Source: Prototheca cutis
Taxonomy: Eukaryota > Chlorophyta > Trebouxiophyceae > Chlorellales > Chlorellaceae
Length of the DNA stretch: 64,000 nt
Assembly (NCBI GenBank): GCA_002897115.2
Contig: BCIH01000007.1
Coordinates: 1,130,357-1,194,356 of the forward strand
Direction of reading: 5' to 3'
Shown: piece by piece, positions 21,435 to 33,522 of the stretch
How positions within the stretch are numbered: the first letter of the stretch is position 1
Layout: each line of letters opens with the position of its first letter
Notes under the pieces: generated by a model
What the model saw: only the letters and a program-made list of their open reading frames with translations
What the model was told of the DNA's origin: nothing
The model's database searches: none
Position numbers and translations under genes: made by a program

Positions 21435-22330
21435 CTACCTGGCCTGGCCATGCAGGGTCACGATCAGGCCACGCGACCCTCCATGGTCCCGGTGCTCGTT
21501 GAGGTAAATACCCTGCCACGTCCCTGCGAGCAGCGCAAGTGCCGCACGAGGGCGTGCGTCAGGCAGAAGGGCACGACCGGCGCATCGACCGCCCCCACAA
21601 CAGACACCCCACTCGCCGCTCACCCAGTGCCAAGCGACCATTGCTGATTGGTATGATGAGACCAGCTCCCATGAGCGAGGACTGCATAGGTGGCAGTGGT
21701 GGAAAGAATGAACATCCATCAAAGGCTACGCCTGGGCTGATCCCCCTTCAACCACCACCCCCCGGGAAACACCAGCATCTGCACACACGTCACACCTTGA
21801 CGTGAGCCGGCATGTCGTCCATGCCTTCATCGAGGTGGCGGTAGTGGGTGCCCTCGGGCACGATACGGTCCAGGGTGTCTGCCAGATCCAGCGGCACGTC
21901 CGGGCTGGCATTCTCATTGATCGTCAGTGAACAGCTGGTATGCTGCAGGCAATGGGGGCTCGCATGTGTGATTGTCTCCTCAAGGGAATGCCAGTCATGT
22001 GAGATGGGATGGGATGGTGCCCGGAAAGCACGCTGCGACTGACATGTGCCACGCCCTGCCTCGTGCTTGGTCTGCATCCCCCTCCCCCATCTCACCACCA
22101 CCACCGCCAAAAAATACAAGTCCCAACTCATGGCACTCACTCACCAGCACAAACACGTGGGCCAAGCCAATGTCGATGTCCCCCAGTCCTTGGAGCTGTC
22201 TTGTAATCAGGTGGGTGATCACATGGCAGCCCCGGCGGAAGGCTGGCAGCCGAATCACCACTTGCCTCCTGTCGGAGGCAGCGGTCAAGATTGGTCGCTG
22301 CACACCAAAACTATCTGCTCCTGCACCCAT
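21435..22330 (-). CDS. YjbQ (UPF0047) family protein
   Basis: Three to four exons on the minus strand. The first holds [20 protein letters not shown] and [14 protein letters not shown]. The second holds [20 protein letters not shown], then [18 protein letters not shown]. The third holds [20 protein letters not shown] and, after another intron, [20 protein letters not shown] with a stop at 21435. These are the conserved YjbQ blocks, including the HTS, NENADPDV-type and QGIYLxEHRDHGG motifs that build the active-site pocket. Bacterial YjbQ has weak thiamine-phosphate synthase activity; its true role in eukaryotes is unknown. The start at 22330 gives [13 protein letters not shown] before the conserved part, and no clear transit peptide is visible. 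Confidence 0.88.
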
Positions 22331-22923
22331 GACACACAAGTATCTATGGCACACAGACAATGGAACACATGCACACACGTACCATATGGTCTCCTTACCC
22401 GCTGCTTCCTGGTGTTCCTTCTTCCCTGCACGCAAGGGCTGAGGCAACGTTTTGGTGGTGGTGCACCTGCCAGCAACACATGCAGGTCAGCATTTCAGCG
22501 ACAGAACCACCTTGAAATGCCCGGAGAGGTGGTGTGTGACGCGCGTGGACCGGCCGTCCTGTTGAAAAAGGCCTTCCAGAGGGCGCTGGTCTGAGAAGGT
22601 GGGGCTGCCATGGGGGCCCCTGTGCCTTCACCTCACGACCCCGTCTGAGCAAGGCCGCGCCTCGAAGGCTCGTGCATGGTCTCGTCATTGTAACCACAGC
22701 ACAACTTGCTTTTAATTCGTTCGACACGGCTCGATGGAGTTGAGATCGCGTTTCTTCATCGAGGGGACTGTCTCGAGCCGTTCTGGGGCATCGGCCCTGG
22801 CTACTCACCAGGGGTACCCTCAGCAGGGTTTCGTAAGCAGGCCCCTCAATCTGCGATGACCTCCATCATGTTACAAGGCCGATGTGCACATCATCATCAT
22901 CATCATTGGTGAGCTGCTTCAAG
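22331..22923. other. Intergenic, nothing recognised
   Basis: This lies between the 5' end of the YjbQ-family gene and the 3' end of the mS23-like gene, both on the minus strand. It probably contains the YjbQ-family promoter. A short CAT trinucleotide run sits near 22889. Confidence 0.4.
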
Positions 22924-24264
22924 CTACTCGGCAGCTGGTTTCTGTTCCTGGGGGTCGGCCTCAGTGGCAGCGGGCTTGGAAGGCCGGGCGCCGGCGGCGG
23001 GCCGAGCAGCGCCTGGCTTGGCGGCGCCTTTCGTAGCGGCGGCTTGCCGCTGTGAGGGGTGCTGCTGGATCTTGAGGTCCTCGGTCTTAGGATGCCTGCA
23101 TTTGCATTTGGTAAAGGAGTGGAGGCCATTAGGAGCAGGAGGGAGGTGGGCCTGCCTGGGCTGGGGGCCGCCAACACACGTCCACACATGGCTTGCCCTG
23201 CTGCTGCAGGGCACCCCAGCCGCAGCCCATCACCACCCTCCCCATCATCCCCAGGCCACACACCTCCTGCGGAACTCAGTCATGGCTGCCTGGAGATTAT
23301 GCTCCTCTTCCCGCTGAACCTGGTCCAGAATCTGCCGTCCCAGCGATGCCTCCTGCCCGTCCTTGCTGCATGCAGGAGGGGGGTTGAGGATTGAAGTGTG
23401 TGCAGATTCCAGAGCGTGGGGGTTGATGGAGTGGCAGCTGAGAGCGTAGGGGTGTCAAGGAAAAGGGGGACCAGGGAGCTGTCACAATTGCCAGCGCCCC
23501 TCCCCCCCTGCATTACACCACACCCTGTTCATCACTACCACAATGCCACCGCATGCCAACGCACGCTGCCTCTTCAAACTCCATTTTTGTGCGGGCAAAC
23601 GCCTCCTTCTTGGCCAGGCCATCCTGCCGCATCAGCTCCAGCTGCCGCATCACAAAGCGCCGGGCTGTGGGTGGCTCAAAGGAGGACAGGTCCACTGGCT
23701 CCAGCTTGGCCTGTGGGGAGTAGGGATACGGCGCGGACGGCTGTGATGGCGAGGTGCAACGGCGACAGCAAGCGCTTCAACGGCCCGGCAGCTTCATTCG
23801 ACCCAGAACGGCCCCCCCTCCAATCAGGAGCCGCAGCACAGCCCCCAGCCTGCCTCCCAGTATGTGTGCACAGGCTTGGTTGGAAACAAAACCCACTATC
23901 GCTACACAATCCATGCCTCCGTCAGACAACAACAACAGCTGGTGCTGACCTCGGGATGCCTGGCGTAGTACGCTTCGAGCAAGTCGTCCTCTGGAAACCT
24001 GATGGCTGGTGGCTTCTTGCCGTTCACCTTGACGGCCGCCGGGGGCACCCTGCATGGCCGCCGCGGCATGCCCAAATAATTATCGGTATTGAGACGGGCC
24101 GACGCGTCAGAGCACGCCCCTCATCCAAGCCAGGGTCCCAGTCATTGCGGGGCTGCCGACCCCTCGCACCTTTGTACCACGTCCAGCCATTTGGGCGTCT
24201 CAATCACGCCGGCCTGCGCCAAGAACTTGACATGCTTGACGAGGTCCAATCCCCCCCGACGCAT
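22924..24264 (-). CDS. Mitochondrial small ribosomal subunit protein mS23-like
   Basis: The first exon (24264-24170) encodes MRRGGLDLVKHVKFLAQAGV then IETPKWLDVVQR. The next, near 24055-23950, holds KVNGKKPPAIRFPEDDLLEA and YYARHPE. The third (about 23710-23560) holds AKLEPVDLSSFEPPTARRFV and MRQLELMRQDGLAKKEAFAR. The last exons hold LGRQILDQVQREEEHNLQAA and an Ala/Pro/Lys-rich C-terminus ending at TAG (22924). The order of xxPxWxxxVxx, PEDxLxxxYxxRHPE and PxxARRFxxRQLxLM matches mS23 (MRPS23/plant mS23), a mitoribosomal small-subunit protein. Sequence conservation in this family is low, so the call rests on these three blocks. Confidence 0.65.
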
Positions 24265-24486
24265 GTTGGCGCAAGGGAACCCCTGGAACCCCCCTACGAG
24301 TGCCGGACCAACCACGTCGCCCCACCACCGCCTTGCGTCGTGGTGCAATCGGCGTCCTTGTCGTGCGCGACCACAAAAGGACGGCTGGGGGGTCGAAACA
24401 AACAGTAATTTAATACTGTGTTTATGCCTTGCATGCGACTGGTATCCACAATGTCGTCTGATTCCGTGGCCACATGAGCACTCACC

Positions 24487-24511
24487 TTTTTTTGGGGGGG
24501 GGGGGGGGGGG
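24487..24511. repeat. T-run followed by long G-run
   Basis: Seven T followed by about eighteen G, in the intergenic region upstream of the mS23-like gene. Confidence 0.9.
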
Positions 24512-25972
24512 ATGGCACGGGTAATTTGCACCCTTTGCACCGCCATCCCGCCCCGCTGGTTGTTGGGGGACACCGGTCTGCTGACTACAGCCCCTGTGAA
24601 CTTTGTCTGTTTTGCGTTGTACCATGCCCAAATCTCACGCTATTTGTCATCTCGCATGGAAATCTCAAAAGGGCCTATGTGCATTTGTTCCTGATTATGC
24701 ACCAGCCAGATGCAGAATGCCGGTGGAAGCTCAGCCACGTAGCAGCGTGTGCCTCTGCAGACACTGTCATGGCCGGGCAATCTGCTCGGGATCTTTACCG
24801 AGCCGTTTGGGGACCTCAATTCCACCCAGAAACCGGAAACCCATCGGTGTGCGCAAGCCATTCCCAGCAAAACATCCTCCCCAAGGGCTGCACGACGACG
24901 GACACAAGTCAATGCTGGATGCAGACGTCACCGCATTGCAGGCCAATTTCCGGCTGCATCTTTAGTTCCTGCATTCTTGCAAGAGAAGTCGCAAAGGGGT
25001 TGGAGCTACACGCAACCCTCCAACGCCACCACTCCACTTTGTGTTGAGCAATGTCGGCCAAAACCGCACGGAATGTGAGCATCGATTAGATAAGCGAGAA
25101 CGATGCATGCATGTTTTCTGGGGACAAAAGTCGAGCGAGCGGTTCACGCACATCGACAGTGCAATATATGCATGCGGCAAGCAGTTGCCTCGACAATTTG
25201 TGTCTCTTCCTCACATGTGGATCAGAAGGTGAGGCCAGGAGTCGGCGACGTGCTGCTCCGCTCGCGTCGGATTGGTGCCGGGAATCGGAGGGTATCAAGT
25301 TGGTCGAAAGTCGACATGCTAAAGATATTGCAATTGTTGGACTAGCAGGGTCGTCGACGTCAGCCCGACAAGCCTGGCGTCGATGTCAAACCCAAAGGGG
25401 AAGTAGCTGATCTGGCTTGCTGTGGGATCCCTACGCATTCGACGATCGGTTGCTATCCATCGCGTCCGGAGGACAAGCTTTTCGCCGCAGACCCCCATGA
25501 AGTGCATGCATTGCATGAGATCGTCGACTGCAGTAGGTGGCTGGGCGAAAGATCACAAAGACTCACCACAGCCGGCGGTTTCGTGCACGGAAACTCGCGC
25601 AGGCCGTGAAGCAAAGGGGGGGATGCTTCGGGATGGATCCTGGCAAAACCCCACCGCTCTTCCGCCGTTGGCAGACTAAGGGCCGAAACAAGACTTACAG
25701 TGATCGTGTCGATCATCAAAATTGGGGTATAGGATCAAGGAAGTAAGGGGCATTATATGGAAACTAGCAGGCTCACACGCTTGGGCATGCTCCGAGTTCT
25801 CATGTGTGCATGCACGCCGAAATTTCATGTTTCACATGGTGCCCTGGATGGTAGGGACATTGTTGAAGGCATGGGGTTTGTTGGAAGCATGCATAATGGC
25901 ATAGGACAGGTGGGGGGGGAGACCGTGCTTTTGATGGGATGTCAGGGGGAGTGCCTTTGCGGTTGGCCCCGC
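24512..25972. other. Intergenic, no recognisable gene
   Basis: GC content is visibly lower here than in neighbouring genes. The frames are short, and none matches a known family or pairs with others across plausible introns. The part beyond 25.0 kb has Alu-like density of short words but no repeat shared with the rest of the window. Confidence 0.4.
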
Positions 25973-26428
25973 TCAGCACGTGAGTGTGTTGTCCGAAACG
26001 TCGGCAAGCTGCTGGGAGCGTAGAGTTGGGTTGGTGCAAGTCTGCGGGTAGTAGCCTTCCTCCTGGACAGCCGAGTTTCTGAACTCCGCGACACTGCCGA
26101 TGGCGAGAAGGTAGCAATAGCCGTTGATGCCAACCCCGTACACTGAACTGTCGCTGTAGTCGACGACGTAGGGTGTACGGTCGTCACCGCATCCAGTTGT
26201 AGGGTTCACCGCATAGCGCGCCAGGAAGACCTCTTCCCCGTTGCAGAGCTCGAATGGGACGACACAGAATTCGTCGGTGGAGTCGAAGGCGGTAACAGTT
26301 GCGGTAGCGGCAGTCGGTGCGGGGATAGTGGTGATACCGGCGACCTGGCCCTTCGGCAAAGACAGTGTGGAGCCGACGGCAAACATTGCCGCCCACAGCA
26401 CAATCATGATAAGGCCAGAGCGAACCAT
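25973..26428 (-). CDS. Small secreted cysteine-containing protein, unknown family
   Basis: A single-exon frame of 151 codons, unusual among these intron-rich genes. The N-terminus MVRSGLIMIVLWAAMFAVGS has a basic residue, a hydrophobic core and a small-residue end, so it looks like a signal peptide. The mature part is acidic to neutral with few Lys and at least six Cys (FCVVPFELC, TTGCGDD, NGYCYL, QTCTNP and a final TC), compatible with disulphide bonds in the secretory pathway or wall. It also contains RTPYVVDYSDSSVYGVGING. I do not recognise the family. The start is the first ATG of the frame. A gene with further exons upstream cannot be excluded. Confidence 0.5.
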   Translation of the reverse strand: MVRSGLIMIVLWAAMFAVGSTLSLPKGQVAGITTIPAPTAATATVTAFDSTDEFCVVPFELCNGEEVFLARYAVNPTTGCGDDRTPYVVDYSDSSVYGVGINGYCYLLAIGSVAEFRNSAVQEEGYYPQTCTNPTLRSQQLADVSDNTLTC

Positions 26429-27520
26429 TCCGAGGCTTCTATTCGGTGTGGTTTCAAAAATAAGGTTCGAAACGGATGCTCACCTGCTATGAATCCACCC
26501 GATGAACGAAGCCACCAGCAGGTTGACATGGGCGATTTTACCCCGACAAGGATCCGAGGACTTCTTCCAGTCGCTACTCTCAATCACAGTACTGCCCTCT
26601 CAAGGCTCGTCATCAGGATATTTCCCGGTATTCTAAGTGGGTGGCATGCGCGGCGTGCCAAGGCTTGCGCCATCACAGCTGTACAGCGGGGCTCCCGCCG
26701 TCACATGGTCCCGTACGAAACGTGCACTGGCCCCGAGCACGCACTTCAAAGATGGCGCACAAAGCCACGTGCGAGAATCCTCTACTCCCACGCTTACGTC
26801 GCATGAAACGAATGGGTTTGGGTTCCTAGAATGATCGTGAAGGAGCCGTCGTTCATGGGCCATCGCGCGTGGCGATCGCATCCGTCGACAGCGGCCACGA
26901 TCCATGTCGCGAATGATCCAGCGCGCATTAGCTCTCGACGAGTCAGCATACCACTCTGGGTCAAGCAAACACCACGGAAAACCCAGAACAATACAAAATG
27001 GATAGGTGCTTGGACCAGCTAGAGCGGGGTGCATCAAGCTTCTCGCGCTGTCCCTTCGCTTCGCTTCCGGGACAGTTGCCTGGAAGATGCGTTGCCTGCG
27101 GACTGGGCAGGCCCTCGACGAGTGCCCATCTCCGAAGACTGAGGCGGCGTAAATCGCAGCTTCGTACCCAGATCGGAAGCCAGATTGGATGGGGTGTGTG
27201 GGGTGTGAGGGTTCATCGCTCGGTGCTCTCGCGCCGCGCTCGCGGTGGCAGAGCCGTGGGGCCTCTGTCGGCCCACAATTGTTGGCGCCGAGGTCTCCTC
27301 ACGCCACCCAGGTTGCAAGCCAGAAAATCCAAGATAAATCTTCTCGTCCTGCATGTGGTGTGGCTATCGTCGCTGTGAGTAGTTGGTCCAAGCCCGGCAG
27401 CATTCGGGGGAGGGGACGGACTCCCCTTTGCAAGCAGCGTCTTGCTTCAGGACCATCGACAAACAACTCTCAAAACAGCAATTCTCCCTATCCACCACCC
27501 ATCAAGCACCAGAATCCCCA
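26429..27520. other. Intergenic, no recognisable gene
   Basis: Some minus-strand frames (for example 26633-27037, with FPWCLLDPEWYADSSRANAR) look partly protein-like, but I could not attach them to a family or to a spliced model. Nothing else stands out. Confidence 0.35.
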
Positions 27521-27525
27521 GGATT

Positions 27526-30345
27526 TCACACTCCCACCTGCAAGACCGTGTGTGCAACGCCCTCGGAGCCTTCCAGCGCACAGAGTCTCAGGACATACTC
27601 TAGTAACCCCAGCGTGTTCCATGATTTCATCGCTGTCGGTGGGGCCCGGCCATCACCGGGCAATGCCGGCCCGGAGTCGGATGCCAGACGCGGCTGGGCA
27701 TCTGCCCACGCCTCCGATGAGGCCGAGGCACTTTCGTCCGAGCTGTCGGAGTCGCCGTCGCTGGCAGACGCCGCATCGCTGGCAGACTCTGCATCCACAT
27801 GCTCCGGCAATACCTGGACAGCAACGCACTGCGGCGCGGCTGCAGCTGGCCCTGCTGAGAAAACAGAGGAGTTCACAAGGTCATGATCTATCAGTCGCAA
27901 ACAAAAGCGCCCTCAAATCTGGCCAAATGAAACAAGATTACTTTTGTTTGAGTCGCACCACATGAATGTACCCAATCTTTTTATTTGCAAGCGAGTACAG
28001 AGCATGCCGACACTGCGCCGCCACACTCCCCTTATCAACCTCACCCACCTCTGTGCTTTGTGGGGGAACTTGGCGTGGGTGGTGCAAAGGTGAGGACCAG
28101 GACTGGAAAGAAGCGATCTTGGCCTGGGATGAGATTCTCGCAGTTTGTCAGTTCCAACGCCCGCAGTTGCGAGACCTGCAGCATGTAGAGTGCATGCACA
28201 CGACGGATGGGGTGGGGAAGCAATGTGGCTGGGATGCGCTGCACAGGATCTGTCTTGTTGGTCACAGGAACAGAGCAACACAGGACATCGTTCGTGAGCT
28301 GCACCGGGGACGCGTCTTAGAGGCCACCGCACCAGGTCACCACGGACTGCCGATCCTACAGCCCCGAGACTGCACACAAATGAAACCTGGGCATGCGCAG
28401 AAAGCCCGGCACTGAGACATGGCTATCCTTTGCTGGCCGCCTCCATGTACAGTGCAGTCCCCACCTTCAACTTCCCTCGCCAACACCCACGCAGCACAGT
28501 GCAAGGCACACCTGGAAACAGAGGTGAGCCGGACGTTCGTCAGGGTCATGGGCCCGGCCATCGTCAAGGTCCTGCTCGACTCGAAGGAAGAAAGAATGAG
28601 CATCGTCACCCCGAGCTACCCAGGTCTGGCACAGCGGCAGCTCCTCCCGCATCTGGACACCCTGATAGCCCGGTCGGGCATGAATGTTGGACGAGCGGAA
28701 CCACCGTGCCTGCACCAAGTGATGGGGTTTGCAGGCAAAGGGCTGATCGAACTGTTGATTGATTGATAGGTGAGTGGGAGTCAGGGGAGGACCCCCCCCC
28801 CCTGGTGCTCAGGACAGCAAATCATGGACTGCCACGTTTCCATCCGCTCTCACGGGGTTCAAACCCTTTTCGGATCCAACAATGGGATGAAGAGCCTTGC
28901 ACGCCACTTCTGAACCGCAATGAACCACCGCCGGTGATCTCACCGCGGGCAGCGCGAAGAGCATGTCACCTGGCTCTGACGAGGTGCGGAGGCGGTACGA
29001 TGCCTCTGCAAACCGTGAAACCGAAATGCCCGGATCACCTGCATGTGTGAATTGCACGGAGTAATAGGACGGGGTATCTAGAAAAGAGTTGATTGCGCTG
29101 GGATCTTGCCAAGTGCGCCGGGCAGAACAACAACACTTCAGTCCACCAACCAGAGGGGACAGAGTGTTCACGTTATCACACACATAAACCGGCTGGAGAC
29201 CCCCGACTCCCCTCGTCTGCCTTCACAACCCAACACACCTGAGGACAACAAGCCAACGGCGCTGATAGCCAGGGTCAAATACGGCAGCACCGAGTCCAAC
29301 TTTGCAATGAGGGATCGCAACTGCTGGTTCACCGCTGCGGGGCTCAGCCGTCCCGCGGCGCCGGCCGGCAGCTCACCCCGAGCCTGCATGGTGATGCAGG
29401 GAGAGGGCAAGGGCTTTCATCCTATCAGCCCATGCAAGATTCCGCAGCCCTTGCATTCGTCTCGGCGCGTAACATCTACGTGATCCATACGGGCCCGGGA
29501 TCAAAGCCCTACGCCATCGGCAGACCTGGCGGACGTCCATGCACCGCAACCGCTCAAGAAAGGCATCAATGTCCTTGAGCACCTCGATGCACACATCCAG
29601 GGCGTCCTCCAAAGCCTGGGGTTCAGAAGGGAAAGGGAGGGGGTGCCGGCCGGCTGACGTGCGAGTATGTATGTGCACTCTGCTGCCGCAGCAGTTGTCC
29701 AACAGAGTTTCATGCCATCGAGAAGGTACGGCCGAACCAGACTGAAACGCTGATGGGTCTTCTACGGCGCTTCCAATAGCACACATTTCAGTCCTTCCAG
29801 GTGACACAATGGAGTTGAACCGCAGCAACACAGACGCAGGCACTATATGACACCATTCCTTACCGTCCTGGCCTTAGTCACGTGACGTGCACAGATGTCG
29901 ATGGGCAGAGCCAGCATCCGCACTTTTGTTTCCATCTCAGCCTTGGCCTCCAGAACCTGGGTGACGGGGGACATGGAGGTCATTGCACGCTTGGTGGGGT
30001 GCAGCCCTGCGCGGGGCAAGGGAGTCTGCTGCTGTCCTGGCCTCACCCACCACCGCTGCCCCAATCTTTTTCAACAACCCACACCTCCTTCTCGCCGTGG
30101 TACAGCTCATTGAAAGTCTGGCCCAGGCCCTTTAGAGTGTTTGCTACACTAGACTGCAGCCTTGTGTGAAGATGGGTGGGTTGGCACTGGATGAATGGTA
30201 TCACGAGCAAGCGTGCCGACAACCCAGACCCTCATGTGTTGTACTTCCACTGCCAACATCAGGAGCCACCCATCACCTCGAAAGCCTTCTTGATCACGAT
30301 GCTAGCCGCGCTAATGACCAATGGAGAGCCCAGAACGATCGCCAT
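27526..30345 (-). CDS. Unrecognised multi-exon gene with hydrophobic helices
   Basis: Several minus-strand segments with good splice borders seem to form one gene. In transcript order they hold MAIVLGSPLVISAASIVIKK (from ATG 30345), SSVANTLKGLGQTFNELYHG, SPVTQVLEAKAEMETKVRML, ALEDALDVCIEVLKDIDAFL, and AVNQQLRSLIAKLDSVLPYL followed by TLAISAVGLLSSG. Near 27.9-27.5 kb an acidic Ser/Asp/Ala-rich stretch precedes SWNTLGLLEYVLRLCALEGS. Two segments are hydrophobic enough to be membrane helices, and the middle is helical and charged. I do not recognise the family. The exons between 29.2 and 27.9 kb are uncertain, and this may be two genes. Confidence 0.4.
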
Positions 30346-30602
30346 GAGAAGAAAGTCGTGTCTCTGGTATCAAGCTGGGCCTCTGGCGCCGGCAGGTCTG
30401 CCTGACAGGCTTTGGGTCACACCACGAAAACACTCCCCACGATCCATCCCATCTCCCATGAGAGACAGTTCCTCTGAGATGGTACGTCGAAAATGAACAT
30501 TTGAGTTTTCATGGTGATTGTCCAGGGCTCGATTGCTGTGATGTGCGGTTTTTTCCCGAAATATGTGATCTCGCCAGGGACTCTGGGTGCCAAAGTACAA
30601 TG

Positions 30603-30946
30603 CAGGGAAAAAACCCTTCTCGAGAATCGTCCACTCCCACCTGCACAGCAGGGGCATGTTTTTCAAACAAGATGCCTGTTGGACCGCATTCCCTGGCCAC
30701 GTCGCTCAGAGGATGGATTGGGTTCCTTCTGATAGCAGGGCAGGTCGTGCAAGGAGGTTTTACAAGGCCCCGGACATTGACCCCCTGGCACGACACTTGT
30801 TGCAACTCGGTGGTCCATCGTTGAGGTGGTCCACCTTCCTCTTGCCCTGTGGGGGGTGACAATTCACAGCCATCAGTGATGCCCAGCAACCCCCGGGGTG
30901 ATGTGACGCCGTTGCTGGCTGAGCTGGTTGCATTATTTCTGCCCTG
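30603..30946 (+). mobile_element. Short (0.34 kb) non-autonomous Fanzor-element derivative
   Basis: The left part matches the start of the full element (the stretch beginning CTTCTCGAGAATCGTCCACT and the following 150 bases). The right part matches its last 150 bases, ending TTATTTCTGCCCTG. All coding sequence is missing. Both right-end stem-loops are kept. The element lies 51 bp beyond the stop codon of the membrane-protein gene, so it is probably within or next to that 3' UTR. Confidence 0.85.
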
Positions 30947-30997
30947 CACGGCAGAGTTGCATACCAGGCATGCAGGGCATGCCCAGGTGAAACACCT

Positions 30998-32876
30998 TCA
31001 CTGGAGCTTCTTGGCAGCTTCCTCCTCGACATGAAGGCCTTCCTTGTAAGCAACGTACGGCAGCACGTCCTGCAGCCTGCGTGAACCGATGTGTTTGAGG
31101 GAAAGTCCGCGAGTCGGTGGCCTTTTGGGCGCTGGCTGCTTTTGCTGCAGGGAACAAGACCTTGCAGCTGATCTCGCATGGAAACAGCTCAGCAGGCATC
31201 GCCCGTTGCCCATGAAGGACCCCAGCCCTCGCCAAATCCGCACCGTAGCAGGAGCAGCGTGACCACCGACCCCGCAACGTAGATGAGCGCCGGGATCTCA
31301 ATCAGTTCTGCAAAATACCTGCAGAGGGGTGGGCGGGGTCCTGATCGTCACTGGGACTTTGTTGTGAGAACAAGCGCCCGTTCCCCCTTGCACGATGACT
31401 CATCCAAGGACATGGCTCCCCATGCACGACCACTACTCCAAAAAACACATGCCTGGGCGGCAGGCACATGAGTATCCAGTCCCGTCCCCTGTCAATGAGT
31501 CGTTGCAGCACTACCACTGCCACGAAAGGCACGGCCAGGTGCCAGCGGATGGCCCGAATCAGGGCACGGGAGCGGCGAATGGCGTCCCATGGCCGGCGTC
31601 GCTCCAGCAGCGCAGCAGGCGTCGCGGCTTGCAGGTCAATGATCAGCGGCAGCGTAGCAGGAAGTGTCAGTACAAACAGCGATGCAAATTGCAGCGGGAC
31701 CACCGCCGCTGCCACAATGAGCTCCACACCAAAGGCTGCTGGCCACCGTCCCGCCAGCTCCGCACGAGCGGCCCTGATCCGGGACAGAGCGCCCATGAGC
31801 CCCGCCCACAAGCCCTTGAGTCCACCGGGTGTGCTTGACACACCCTTGGACCCTGGCGTGAGCTCAGTTCCACCCACGGCTTCTGATGTGCGAGGGGGGA
31901 GAAGGAGTTTCAGAGATATTGGGCTGCGTCCCTCGGGCACCCCTGCCATCAANNGCATGTCCATCACCCAACCCAGGACGACTCCTTTGTGTTGTGTCAC
32001 AAGCAGCAGATGGACAGACACATCTCTGTCAACAGACAGCAACGACTACCCAAGAGGAACCCACCAAATCCCTTCAGCAGCAACACCTGCTGTGAGCAAC
32101 GGCTCCGACTCTTTGCAGAGAACGATCGTGGTGGAGGTTGCCCATGTCTTCAGCAGCACATTGAATGGGAAGGAGAGCAGGAACACAATCAGTGTGATCG
32201 TCTGGTACCCTGTTTTGGTAGGGGGGTTGGGTGATGGATGCCATGCTCGGCAGTGGTTGCTGACTTCTTGGTCTCAAAAGGGGCGGGTTCCGGGCGGCAA
32301 GCACACATTCAAGTACTCCCTCCCACACCGCAACAAACCCACAGACTGCCTCCAAACCCGCCAGACACCCCGGCACATATACCAGCCCTCCACACACCAG
32401 TCTGGAAATTGGCGACGGCCGGGTCCGTGATCAGGTACCAAGGGTTGATGACGGTGTCAGGCGGAAAGAACGGCACCGTAATGTATCGCATGGCAACTGC
32501 AACATGCGGCCAATGGAGAGGAAGACATGTGAGAAGGCAGACCCAAAGGCTCGGGTGGCAATACAACATCACGCACCCTCAGCCAATCATCCCACTTCCC
32601 CCAGGACGCACTCTCGTTGGTAAGTCGGTGGCTGAACCGGTGCAGCACAAAGATGGCAGCGTCTGTCACTGCAAACACGAGAAGCATGGGCCAGACATTC
32701 TGCCGCAGCTTGATGCATGCCCGCACAGTGATGCACAGCCACCGGGGCCGGCGCCTGGGCTCAGCTGGGGCTGGCGTCCCCTGGTCGTCGGTCCGGGCTG
32801 TCCTCGCCCGGTCTCCAGTTGGCCTTTGAATCGCCTGGTCCTTGGGTTCTGTGGCTTCCACGGCTGAGCCGCCCAT
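30998..32876 (-). CDS. Predicted multi-pass membrane protein, unknown function
   Basis: About six exons on the minus strand. The N-terminal part is polar (MGGSAVEATEPKDQAIQRPT) and then gives VWPMLLVFAVTDAAIFVLHR. Later exons hold MRYITVPFFPPDTVINPWYL, TITLIVFLLSFPFNVLLKTW, and ELIVAAAVVPLQFASLFVLT then LPATLPLIIDLQA. These are followed by RRRPWDAIRRSRALIRAIRW with HLAVPFVAVVVLQRLIDRG, and YFAELIEIPALIYVAGSVVT then LLLLR. The C-terminal exon has LQDVLPYVAYKEGLHVEEEA and AKKLQ, with the stop at 30998. At least five hydrophobic segments suggest an integral membrane protein. The layout recalls plant membrane proteins with tandem helical hairpins, but I cannot name a family. Two undetermined bases lie near 31953. 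The frame is open upstream of 32876, so an earlier start is possible. Confidence 0.55.
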
Positions 32877-33522
32877 TGTCAGTGCATCTTCAATCGCTGC
32901 ATGGGCCACAGAATCATCTGGAAAGTCCAGTCCACCGGACAAGGAGGCAGCGGGATGCTCCCCACCCTTCCCTGCCCAGGCCCTGGGTGCCGCCTGCCAA
33001 CCCACAGGCAGCTGCCCAGCAACTCCATTTATTTTGCCACCATGGCCCCTGATGCCAGACTGAACCTGATGTTTCACGTGCCTCAGCAGGCGAGGGCGGC
33101 CCTGCCTGAAGCAGAGCGGGCTGGGCACCCCACAGTGGAATGTGTTGCAACCCTGCCGCCCCATGGTGAACCCCGTCATCAGCCCAGAAACGGCATGCCC
33201 TCGCACAGGTCTGGAAACGCCGCCTGTTTTCCTGGTGCAAATGCTTTGAAAATGTCCGTTGTAACATATGAGATGGACTGTTGCATCCTGGACACTCCTG
33301 CAATGAACGCGATGGCCCGCTCTCGTACGAATGCCCATGATTTCGATCTGGTTCGGTCGGTCAGCCATATTGTGTGTGTGCTTGTTTTACCAGGGTACTT
33401 TGATGATCAATGACTTTAATTCCAGTTATCTCTGGCTTCAGCACTGTCATTTCAAACCTCTTTTGATGCAATATCGTAGTTCTATAGCGCCAATGCCTTC
33501 CGGTCTTCTCGCAGCCCCGGCG
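32877..33522. other. Intergenic between two minus-strand genes
   Basis: Upstream part of the membrane-protein gene and 3' flank of the HPPK-DHPS gene. An open minus-strand frame continues to 33368 but has no protein-like character that I can support. Confidence 0.35.
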
